This document shows, in pieces, positions 1-8,704 of a stretch of 64,000 nt of DNA. The notes under the pieces were generated by a model. The model searched no databases and was not told the origin of the DNA. It saw nothing but the letters and a program-made list of their open reading frames with translations. The stretch is from Candidatus Saganbacteria bacterium (lineage in GTDB: Bacteria > Margulisbacteria > WOR-1 > O2-12-FULL-45-9): contig JAFGDE010000015.1 of NCBI GenBank assembly GCA_016932255.1, forward strand, positions 93,694 to 157,693. The letters are read 5' to 3'. Made by a program: the position numbers and the translations under genes. Position 1 is the stretch's first letter, and each line of letters opens with the position of its first letter.

Positions 1-66
1 GCGTTTTGACTCTTCCTGAGCGGCCATGATCACGCGCACAGCCTTTTCAGTGAATCTTTCGAACAT
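1..66 (-). CDS. clpC: ClpC/ClpB-family ATPase, N-terminal fragment (runs off window)
   Basis: Reverse complement reads MFERFTEKAVRVIMAAQEESKR, matching the Clp N-domain start; truncated at window edge. Confidence 0.75.
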   Translation of the reverse strand, partial: MFERFTEKAVRVIMAAQEESKR

Positions 67-152
67 TGCCATATCAAGCATTATATCAATCAGGACCACA
101 GGGCGCAAGTTTAAGCGATTTTAGCCCGATAATATAATGTAGAGAGGCAATT

Positions 153-347
153 ATGAGCGCCAATACACAGGAAAGAGCAGCCAGCACAATAACCATCAAC
201 GGGGTCACCTTTAAAACCAGCGGCAACATCGTGTTCCAGGATGGCGAGGAAAACGCCTATTACCTGGCCGAGCCGTCAAAACTGGACCAGCTTGAGGGCA
301 TGCTGGAACACGGCATGCAGATGCTGCTTAAAAAGGTCAAGTTCTAA
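153..347 (+). CDS. small hypothetical protein (64 aa)
   Basis: ORF with ATG, not overlapped by a stronger ORF. Confidence 0.5.
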   Translation: MSANTQERAASTITINGVTFKTSGNIVFQDGEENAYYLAEPSKLDQLEGMLEHGMQMLLKKVKF

Positions 348-2548
348 CTTCGCTGCGACAGCGTGATGATGAAGGTCGTCCCTTTGCCGGCCGCGCTCCG
401 TACTTTCACAGAGCCGCCGTGCTCTTCAATGATCCGCAAGGTTATCGGCAAGCCCATGCCTGTGCCCGTCATCTTGGTGGTAAAGAACGGATCGAACAGG
501 CTTTTGAGGTTCTCTTCCGGTATGCCTTCGCCTGAATCAGAGATCTCGATAAAAATGACCGGTACCGGTTTATCAAATTCCTCTTCCTCGCCCCAGACCA
601 TTTCCCGGCCGCGCATTTTGCCTTCCTGCATCTTGCCCAGCCTGACGACTTCGCCGATATCGGTCTTGACAATGAGCTCGCCGCCTTTATCATGCATGGA
701 TTCAATGCCGTTCTTAACTATATTAACGAAGACCTGCTGCAGCTGGCCCGCATCCCCGGTGATCTGAGGCAGGTCAGCCAGTTTTTTTGTCACCCGCACA
801 TTATGCTTTTTGCATTCGCTCTCAAATAGCAGCAAAACTTCCTCAAGCAGCGAGTTGATGTCGACCTTGGTCAGCTCAGGTTTCATCGGCTTACCGAACT
901 TGAGCAGGCTTTCAGCGATACGATTGATCCGCTCGATTTCGTGCGGAATAATGGTGGCGAACTTCTCGCGGAATTCCTTGTCCTCCCATTTCTGGGTCAG
1001 TATCTGGGTAAAGGTGCGTATGGAAACCAGCGGGTTCTTGATCTCATGGGCCATGCCGGCCGCCATTGTACCCAAAGAGGCCAATTTCTCAGAAAGTATC
1101 AGGCGCTCCTGGCTCTCTCTCAAATCCTTGGTCATCTGGTTAAAAGCTTTGGCCAGCCGGCCGATCTCATCAGCTGAATCGACCGCCACATACCAGCGCA
1201 GGTCACCTTTGGCCACGGCCTCAGTGCCCGCGGTCAGTTCTTTGATTGGCCGCTCGATCGAGCGGGCAAAGAAGATGCCGCCCAGGGAGGTCACCACGAT
1301 ACCGATAATGACAAAAAGCAGTGAATTCGTTTCCAGTCGCCTTAATTCAGCATAGGCGGAGATGATCGGTTCCTGGACAATAACGCTCCAGCCGAACTTC
1401 CCGACCGGGATATAAGCGCCAACCATGATCGCTCCCAGCTCGTCCTTGAATTCACCGCCACCCTGGCGTCCTTGGGCCACTGCAGCAACTGCCTGGTTGC
1501 CGCCGACGAATTCCCTCTGCAGCGCCCGCTTCTGATCAGGGTGTGCCACCAATCTCTGGTCCTGATCGACTATAAAGACCTCGGCCTGGCCACTCAGGTC
1601 AACGCCGCTGACCAGGGCCTGGAGTTTTTCCTGTGACGGCTGCCCGGGCATGGAACCGATCTCATCCGAGACCTTTTCCGCTACTTTAGAGTAATTGCCG
1701 ATGATCGACTTGGACATCGCGTACTTACTGATATTGATCGTCGGCAGGATCGTGCTGACGAACAGGATGACGATCAGCAGCACAAAGATGATCAGGAGCT
1801 TAAAAAGTATCCGGGTGCTAAAGAACCGCAGCGGCCGCTGCGCCTCCGGCGATCCGGGCGGGATCAGCTCGGCCAGCAAAAAACCCAGGATCGCCGCCAG
1901 GGTCAGGACCCACGATAAACCCAGAAAAGCCGGTTCTGCCTGGGAGACATAAAGATATGAGCAGAGCAGCGCCAACAGCACGATCAGGCTTGAGCCACTG
2001 AGATAAAATGTCAGTTTGCGCTCCCCGGCCCGGGCGCGCAGGGCAAAGACCAGGGCAAAAACAGCCAGCAGCAGCCACATCAGAACAAAGAACTGCCTGA
2101 CCGGGACATAAAGAGAGAAAAAGACCAGCGGCTCGATGATGTCCTGACGATAGATCAGGTTGACTGAGGATTGGGCGATGCGCAGGATGAACCAGCCGGC
2201 CAGCAAGAAAATTATCAGATAGCTCCAGCGCAGCCTTTTCAGGCCAAAGCGCTCCAGCAGATAACACCAAAGAAAAAAGCTGCAAAGCACTATGCTGACA
2301 TAAACCCATTTCTGCAGCATGATCCTGGCCGCCAGGTCGCTCCCCAGGCTGAACATCATCTGCGAAGCGATCGTGGCAGCTACGTAGAAGAAAAAACAGA
2401 AAAAGACCAAAGCAAAACAGATATCCTTGAACTGGCGCTGGGCCAGATATTTCCGTAAAAAGGCAAGCGCTCCGGCTAAAAGCAGACCGGCCGCGAATAT
2501 CTCCGCGAAAATGCTCAGAACATTAATCGTGGTCAGTGTTGATAACAT
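344..2548 (-). CDS. membrane sensor histidine kinase (multi-TM N-terminus, HAMP, HisKA, HATPase)
   Basis: H-box AAGMAHEIKNPLVSIRTF, HAMP-like segment, GEGIPEENLKSLFDPFFTTK, GTGMGL. Confidence 0.92.
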   Translation of the reverse strand: MLSTLTTINVLSIFAEIFAAGLLLAGALAFLRKYLAQRQFKDICFALVFFCFFFYVAATIASQMMFSLGSDLAARIMLQKWVYVSIVLCSFFLWCYLLERFGLKRLRWSYLIIFLLAGWFILRIAQSSVNLIYRQDIIEPLVFFSLYVPVRQFFVLMWLLLAVFALVFALRARAGERKLTFYLSGSSLIVLLALLCSYLYVSQAEPAFLGLSWVLTLAAILGFLLAELIPPGSPEAQRPLRFFSTRILFKLLIIFVLLIVILFVSTILPTINISKYAMSKSIIGNYSKVAEKVSDEIGSMPGQPSQEKLQALVSGVDLSGQAEVFIVDQDQRLVAHPDQKRALQREFVGGNQAVAAVAQGRQGGGEFKDELGAIMVGAYIPVGKFGWSVIVQEPIISAYAELRRLETNSLLFVIIGIVVTSLGGIFFARSIERPIKELTAGTEAVAKGDLRWYVAVDSADEIGRLAKAFNQMTKDLRESQERLILSEKLASLGTMAAGMAHEIKNPLVSIRTFTQILTQKWEDKEFREKFATIIPHEIERINRIAESLLKFGKPMKPELTKVDINSLLEEVLLLFESECKKHNVRVTKKLADLPQITGDAGQLQQVFVNIVKNGIESMHDKGGELIVKTDIGEVVRLGKMQEGKMRGREMVWGEEEEFDKPVPVIFIEISDSGEGIPEENLKSLFDPFFTTKMTGTGMGLPITLRIIEEHGGSVKVRSAAGKGTTFIITLSQRS

Positions 2549-2566
2549 TCAATAATACCGCCCTGT

Positions 2567-3454
2567 TCACTTATGGACCCGGACCTTGATATCTTCCGCT
2601 GAATAGCCGCCAGCCAGGTTCGAGGCGCCTATTCTGATCAGGTACTCGCCTGATTTGACGAAATCAGGCACTTTGAATTGTAAACTATAGATGTCATCTC
2701 CTGCAACAGCATCGCCGCCGCGGCCGTCATTGAGCAGCGGCAGGAGCTCATTGTAGCCGAAGGCCCTCAGATCGGCCGTTACACTCTTCATGTCCTCGAT
2801 CCGGCCGGGATTATCGATCTTGACCGTCAGCGTAGTCGTCGACTGCCCGTCCGCCATCACTTTCTCCGGGATGAAGAGCGCTTCAATGATGACCGGGTCT
2901 TTCTTGATGTCCAAGGTGGTCTTGGCCAGGGCCAGCCAGCCCTTTTTATTCGCCACTGCCACAGGGATGTCCTTAGAGCCGATCTCTATCTTGGGCGAAA
3001 CACTGGTTTGCAAAGTGTAAATCCCGTCAGCCGCTGTTTCATCACCATAAAGCCCGTTATCGACCAGCATGGTATTAGGCAGGCGGCCGATCGCGCTGAG
3101 ATCGGCGCGCACCCCGGCAATATTGTTCAGACCGGCCGGGTCGTCGACGGAAGCCTGTACCTCCAGGATCGTCCGGCCGTCCGGCGGTACACGTTTCGGC
3201 ACAGCCCGCACGTAATTGATGGTCGGGGTCAACTTGACCCGGCTGACTTTCGAGAGGTCATAGCCAACGCTCCAGGAAAGCAGTTCGCCGATCTTTTGTT
3301 TGACAAAGTCGGCCGCAGTGATACGCATAATGGCATCGCCTCTCGTCAGCATCTCCCGCTCACCGGTCTCCGTCTGGGCCAGCAGGGGCCGGGCCAGACA
3401 TCCGACCAGCAAGCTCAACGATATTAGGCTAAGAACGATCCCGCGTCGCATCAT
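2567..3454 (-). CDS. secreted protein with two Ig-like 'DDGxxGDxxAGDxIYSL' domains
   Basis: Signal peptide; two copies of a domain also seen in ORF 5130..6377. Confidence 0.7.
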   Translation of the reverse strand: MMRRGIVLSLISLSLLVGCLARPLLAQTETGEREMLTRGDAIMRITAADFVKQKIGELLSWSVGYDLSKVSRVKLTPTINYVRAVPKRVPPDGRTILEVQASVDDPAGLNNIAGVRADLSAIGRLPNTMLVDNGLYGDETAADGIYTLQTSVSPKIEIGSKDIPVAVANKKGWLALAKTTLDIKKDPVIIEALFIPEKVMADGQSTTTLTVKIDNPGRIEDMKSVTADLRAFGYNELLPLLNDGRGGDAVAGDDIYSLQFKVPDFVKSGEYLIRIGASNLAGGYSAEDIKVRVHK

Positions 3455-5130
3455 TTCAGCGCCTCAAATTTAGCGAAAACAACATCCCCTTCGGCTTTTG
3501 AGACCACGGCGTTCGGCCGGAACGTGCCGTCCGCGAACGGCCTGAGCAGATTTAGGTCGACCACGACCTTGATATAGGGCGCCAGGGGATGGTCTTTGGG
3601 CACGTCACTGAACAGATCGCGCTTGACCTCGGGCAGTTTCATATCGGAGGCCTTGACCAGCCAGCTGGCCAGTTCGCCGCGCGTCACGCCGGCCTCCATG
3701 ACGAATTCTTCTTCCGGTTTGATCTCGATAACGCCCATGGTCACCAGGTTCTCAACGCCCTCTTTTTTCTGGCCCAGGTTCTTGACCTTGTCCGCGTCGG
3801 AGATCTCGACCCGGGCTTTCCTGAAGACTTTATAGGTCCAGACCTTCTTTTCACCCTGATATCTGGCCTCAACGATGATTAAATTCTTTTGCAGTTTGAG
3901 CGGCACAATGGTGCTGAAAGAGTTGTCCATTCCCAGCGCCGCCCGTGCGCCGTTGATATAGACCTCGACCCCGGGCTTGACCCGGCCGTAAACTTCGATC
4001 GTCGGGTCATAGGTAACGATATTATCCGTCAGTGAAAGCGACTCGAACGGCTGTTCCAGCATCAATCCCGGCCGTTCTATATCAAGTTCGCTGAGAACGA
4101 TCCAGTCCTTTGGGAAATAAAGCACTGACAGGCAAATATAACGCTGGTCATTGAGCGGCTGGTGAAAGCTGGCTAGATCCACTCCCCAGCGTTCTGTGCG
4201 GTAACCTGCGCCGAGGTTGATATTGCCCGAAGATCTCTTGCCCACATACTGCTGCATAAAACCGGTCCGCAGGTAGAACCCTTCACGAAAACTGTATTCT
4301 CCGCCAAAGCGCAGGAGCAACGGGCGGTCGCGGCCCAGCCAGACATCGCCGCAGACAGTCAGCTCTCGATCAGTGCTTTGGACCGGGGAGCCCAGTTCGC
4401 TGATCACTCGCGCCGATCCGCCTAACTTGAGCACCGCCGGCACACTTTCTTCTCCGCCAATATCCCATTTGATCACGCCGCCGCCAAGGGTATTGGCCGG
4501 CAGCGCGTTCTGCAGCACCAGTCCGGCCATGCGCCAGTCATCGACTTTCCAAAGCACGCCTAGATCGAGGTCGTAGCCTGTCGCGGAACGGTCGAGCTGG
4601 CCGGTCCGCCGCAGGGTCTGGCCAACCAGGCCTTTGAGCGTGGCGCCGACACCAATACGCTGGAAGAGCTCGTTGTCGCGGAAACGCGGGATAAAACTTA
4701 ATTTGGTGCCGTAAGCCAGTGCCACAATATTGCTATTGGAATTGGCCCAGCCGGTGCTGATGGGGATGTTCACTATTTTGCTGGTAATGACCGCCAGACC
4801 AAAGGCTGAATTTTTACCGGTCGGATAAGCCTGCAGCGCAGTAATGTTCTCCGAGTCCTGCAGCGAAAGGGTTATACCCTTGGTCCAGGCTAACCCTGCC
4901 GGGTTATAAAGCACCGCATTCATATCATCGGCCAGACCGGAAAAACCTCCGCCCATACCAAGAGCGCGGCCGGCCAGTTCAAGCCTGAGCGGTTCGACCC
5001 CTATCTCAATCAGCTCAGCACCTGCCGGCAATGCAAAGCTCAAAACACAAAAGCTAAAACCGCAAATAATAACTAATGGTGTTTTAAGTTTTGAACTGCG
5101 GTTTTTAATTTTGCTCTTTTTATTTCGCAT
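3451..5130 (-). CDS. PorV/UPF0164-like outer-membrane barrel with C-terminal SLH domain
   Basis: LAGRALGMGGGFSGLADDMNAVLYNPAGLAW motif; C-terminal GVTRGELASWLVK...FSDVPKDHPLAPYIKVVVDLNLLRPFADGTFRPNAVVSKAE SLH signature. Confidence 0.8.
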   Translation of the reverse strand: MRNKKSKIKNRSSKLKTPLVIICGFSFCVLSFALPAGAELIEIGVEPLRLELAGRALGMGGGFSGLADDMNAVLYNPAGLAWTKGITLSLQDSENITALQAYPTGKNSAFGLAVITSKIVNIPISTGWANSNSNIVALAYGTKLSFIPRFRDNELFQRIGVGATLKGLVGQTLRRTGQLDRSATGYDLDLGVLWKVDDWRMAGLVLQNALPANTLGGGVIKWDIGGEESVPAVLKLGGSARVISELGSPVQSTDRELTVCGDVWLGRDRPLLLRFGGEYSFREGFYLRTGFMQQYVGKRSSGNINLGAGYRTERWGVDLASFHQPLNDQRYICLSVLYFPKDWIVLSELDIERPGLMLEQPFESLSLTDNIVTYDPTIEVYGRVKPGVEVYINGARAALGMDNSFSTIVPLKLQKNLIIVEARYQGEKKVWTYKVFRKARVEISDADKVKNLGQKKEGVENLVTMGVIEIKPEEEFVMEAGVTRGELASWLVKASDMKLPEVKRDLFSDVPKDHPLAPYIKVVVDLNLLRPFADGTFRPNAVVSKAEGDVVFAKFEALK

Positions 5131-6377
5131 TATTCAACGATGGTCAGCCAGGCCTCGGCTGCACTTTCCCAGCCCAGTTTGTCCACCGCCGTGACGCGGA
5201 CGGGTTTACTGCCCGATTCCTTCGGCTCAAGTAGGACATTAAGAGAATAGATAAGATCCCCGGACACTTGATCGCCATGGCTGCCGTCATCGAACAGGAG
5301 CACGTCCGGCATGCCGCCGAGCTCGGACAGATCGACCTTGACCTTGGCAATGGGAGCGAAATTATCGCGGCTGCCCAGGGTCAGGCGCAGCGCAACAGTG
5401 GACTGTTCATTTGCCTGGATAGTCTCCGGATTGATGCTGAACGATATCATCTGGGGCGCGATATTAAGCGGGCAGTAGCTGTCGGCGGCGAATCCCTTGC
5501 TGTAATTGAACAGCCATTGGACCGCGTTCTGGCTGCGCTTGAAGCGGCTGAGCAGGATCGTGGCCTCTGCCCGGGTCAGAGCACGCTCCGGTTCATAGAC
5601 CGGGATATCCTCTGAGACCCCCCGAAGCAGGCCTTTTTCTTTGCCGATATATATCGGGAAAGCGCCCCTTTCCGTTTTTGGTACGTCGATGAACAGCGGC
5701 TTTGTCTTATCGACCACATCGATGCCCTCGGCCAGCACAGCGATACTGGCGGCCTGGCGTCGCGAGATCGGATCCTCCAGGCCGAATGTCTGGTTATCAT
5801 AACCCTGCATATAGCCGGCATCGACCACGGCCTTCACGTAGGGCGCACGCCAGTGCTCCTTAGGCACGTCAAAGAAAACATCCTCTGTCAGAGCAGGAAT
5901 GCTGAGCTTTTTAATGCGGGCCAGCCAGGTAGCCAGTTCCCCCCTGGTGATAGGATTGCCGGGATAAAAATTATCATCGGGATAACCCTCGATGAAACCA
6001 AGGCTGGAAAGATAGACGATCTGCTGTCTGGCCCAGTGCTTCTTGCCTTCATAGAGCGTTTCAATGTCAGGATAGCTCTTCAAGCCGAGGATGCGGACCT
6101 GCTTGTCAAACACCTGGCCATAGGCATCGACGGCGCGGACATCGACATAATTTTTACCGCGCCGCAGCACCAGGCCGCAGGCAAAGGACCCGTCAGGCTG
6201 AAGCTGCAGCTGCTGGCCGTTGACTGTCAAGCGGCTGACATCCTTGGCAACACCCTTGAGCATGACGACTTTTTCAAAGGCAACGCCCTTGTCCTTTGGC
6301 TCATAAATAAAGATGCCGGCGGAGGCAACCGATGAAAGCAAGAGAAAGCAAAGCGCTAAAACGCTTGTCCGTTTCAT
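5130..6377 (-). CDS. SLH-domain secreted protein
   Basis: GFIEGYPDDNFYPGNPITRGELATWLARI and two further SLH-type segments; signal peptide. Confidence 0.85.
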   Translation of the reverse strand: MKRTSVLALCFLLLSSVASAGIFIYEPKDKGVAFEKVVMLKGVAKDVSRLTVNGQQLQLQPDGSFACGLVLRRGKNYVDVRAVDAYGQVFDKQVRILGLKSYPDIETLYEGKKHWARQQIVYLSSLGFIEGYPDDNFYPGNPITRGELATWLARIKKLSIPALTEDVFFDVPKEHWRAPYVKAVVDAGYMQGYDNQTFGLEDPISRRQAASIAVLAEGIDVVDKTKPLFIDVPKTERGAFPIYIGKEKGLLRGVSEDIPVYEPERALTRAEATILLSRFKRSQNAVQWLFNYSKGFAADSYCPLNIAPQMISFSINPETIQANEQSTVALRLTLGSRDNFAPIAKVKVDLSELGGMPDVLLFDDGSHGDQVSGDLIYSLNVLLEPKESGSKPVRVTAVDKLGWESAAEAWLTIVE

Positions 6378-6442
6378 TTTGTGGTTATTTTAACACACCC
6401 GAACACGGTTGCAAACGCTTTAGTTGCTGAGCTGCGGTAAAT

Positions 6443-8704
6443 TTGCTATATTATATAACTGAAATGTTTCTCAAATTGCTCATCTTGCGCGGTTTCAAGA
6501 CTTTCGCTGACACGACCGAGATCGAGTTCTCGCCCGAGGACAGGATCACGGCCATTGTCGGGCCCAACGGCTGCGGCAAAAGCAACTTGATGGACGCCAC
6601 CCGCTGGGTCCTGGGCGAGGACAATCCCCGGGAGTTACGCGTTGCCAGTCTGGCCAACATTATCTTCTCCGGCACAGCCGCCCGCAAGGCCCTGTCGCTG
6701 GCCGAGGTCAGCATGATCTTTGACAATGCCGCCGGCAAGCTCAGTCTGCCTTTTGCCGAGGTGGGCATCAAACGCCGCACCTTCCGGGAGGGCGAAAGCG
6801 AATTCTCCATCAACAAGAACCAGTGCCGCCTGAAGGACATCAAGGACCTGCTGCTTGACACCGGCCTTGGCGAGAGCACTTATTCCATCATTACCCAGGG
6901 CCGGGTCGACGCGATACTGTCCAGCAAAGGCGAGGATCGCCGCGCGGTCTTTGAGGAGGCCGCCGGCATCAACAAGTACAAGACCAGAAAGCACTCGGCC
7001 GAGAAGAAACTGATCGCAGCCGAGCAGAATATCCTAAGGATCAGCGACCTTAAGATAGAAGTGGCCGAACATTTGATCACCCTGGAGGAGCAGGCCAGAG
7101 CGGCCAGGGAATATCTGGCACTCCAGGAACAGGTCAGGAACATGGATATCGGCTTGAGCAAAAAATTGCTGATCAACATCCTGGAAAAGCGCAATGAGCT
7201 TTTCGCTCAGCTGGAAAAGGTCAGGCAGGAATCACAGCAGAAAAAGGAGGCCGAGGCCAGGGACGAGGGCGAGCTGCACCAGCTCAAGGAACAACAGGGC
7301 CGGCTGGAGCAGGAGATCGATGAAATCATGGTCAAGCTGGATAAAGAAAAAGACCAGCTCCGCGATATTGAGCTTGACCGCCGCTTCACCCAGAGCGAGC
7401 ATGGGCGTGAAGAACGAGCCCTAGCTGAACTTGCCGTCCGCCAGACGGACGTCTTCAATAAGATCAACGAACTCAAGGCAGCCATTACCAAAGAATGCGC
7501 CGGCCTTGATTTCAGCAATCTGCCCTGCCCTGAAGATCTTAGCCGGCTCGTAGCCGAGACCAAGGTCCTTGTCGAACGGCTGGCCGCGATCCTGGCCTTT
7601 TTAGGCAAGACCAATTCTCTTGATCTGATCATCGGCCGCTCGCCGGACAAAGAAGAAGCCTACAAAATGAAGCTGGAGATGATGGAGGAAGAGGCCCGGC
7701 GACTGGAACAGGAAAAGGACCGCGTCAGCTTTGCGGCGCAAGCCCATTCTTCCCAGCTGGCCGGATTGAATCAAAAGGCAAAACAGGCCCGTGCCGCCCA
7801 GTCATCCCTTGACCTGATCAACACCAAACGCGAAGCCAAGTCCGCTCTGGCCCGACAGATCGCCGAACTTGAGGAGAAATTGCGCCAGGAAGACCAGGTC
7901 GAACGCCGGTCGCTGAGCGAAGAAACAGGCATCGAGATCGCCCTGGCTAAGCTTGAGGGCGAAATGAGCGGTATCCGTGAACGCCTCTCTCTTGAATACA
8001 ATTTGTCCCTTGAGGAACTGGAAAAAATGCCGCAGGAGATCGAGAACGTCACCCAGGCCAGGCGGGCCATTGAATCAGGCCGCGGCCGTTTACGCGCCCT
8101 GGAACCGGTCAATCTGCTGGCGATCGATGAGTTTGAAAGAGAGAAAGAACGCCTTTCGTTCATTGAAGCCCAGTTGGCCGACCTCAATGCGGCCCGCGAC
8201 AACCTGCAAAGTCTGATCACTGAACTGGACCTAAAGGCCGAGCAGACCTTTATCGAAACGATGGACCGTCTTTCCGAGATCTTTTCTGAGACCTTTTCGA
8301 AACTGTTCGCCGGCGGCGAAGCCAGGATCTCCCTGGCAACCGGTGTGCCGGCGCTGGAGGCCGAGGTCGAGATCTCCGTCAGGCCCAATGGCCGCAAGTG
8401 GCTTCCCCTGCCCCAGCTCTCCGGCGGCGAACGCTCCCTTTCAGCGATCGCCATACTCTTTTCTCTGCTGAAGATCAGGCCCAGCCCTTTCTGTTTCATG
8501 GACGAGGTCGATGCTGCTCTAGATGACGCGAATATCGGGCGTTTTGCCGAGATGCTCAAGGACTTCTCGAGCCAGACCCAGATCATCGTCATTACCCATA
8601 ACAAACGCACCATGGCCGTAGCTGACAGCATCTATGGCGTGACCATGGAAGAACCGGGAGTGTCTAAGGTCATTTCCATGAAATTGACCGAGGCTGCCGC
8701 ATGA
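6443..8704 (+). CDS. smc: SMC-family chromosome segregation ATPase, unusually short (753 aa)
   Basis: Walker A GPNGCGKSNLMDATRWVLGE; LSGGERSLSAIAILFSLL signature; FMDEVDAALDDAN Walker B; coiled coil between. Confidence 0.9.
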   Translation: MLYYITEMFLKLLILRGFKTFADTTEIEFSPEDRITAIVGPNGCGKSNLMDATRWVLGEDNPRELRVASLANIIFSGTAARKALSLAEVSMIFDNAAGKLSLPFAEVGIKRRTFREGESEFSINKNQCRLKDIKDLLLDTGLGESTYSIITQGRVDAILSSKGEDRRAVFEEAAGINKYKTRKHSAEKKLIAAEQNILRISDLKIEVAEHLITLEEQARAAREYLALQEQVRNMDIGLSKKLLINILEKRNELFAQLEKVRQESQQKKEAEARDEGELHQLKEQQGRLEQEIDEIMVKLDKEKDQLRDIELDRRFTQSEHGREERALAELAVRQTDVFNKINELKAAITKECAGLDFSNLPCPEDLSRLVAETKVLVERLAAILAFLGKTNSLDLIIGRSPDKEEAYKMKLEMMEEEARRLEQEKDRVSFAAQAHSSQLAGLNQKAKQARAAQSSLDLINTKREAKSALARQIAELEEKLRQEDQVERRSLSEETGIEIALAKLEGEMSGIRERLSLEYNLSLEELEKMPQEIENVTQARRAIESGRGRLRALEPVNLLAIDEFEREKERLSFIEAQLADLNAARDNLQSLITELDLKAEQTFIETMDRLSEIFSETFSKLFAGGEARISLATGVPALEAEVEISVRPNGRKWLPLPQLSGGERSLSAIAILFSLLKIRPSPFCFMDEVDAALDDANIGRFAEMLKDFSSQTQIIVITHNKRTMAVADSIYGVTMEEPGVSKVISMKLTEAAA

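Noticed and set aside
7771-8631. 286-aa antisense ORF over smc
   Set aside because: Ser/Arg-rich shadow ORF opposite a confident gene.
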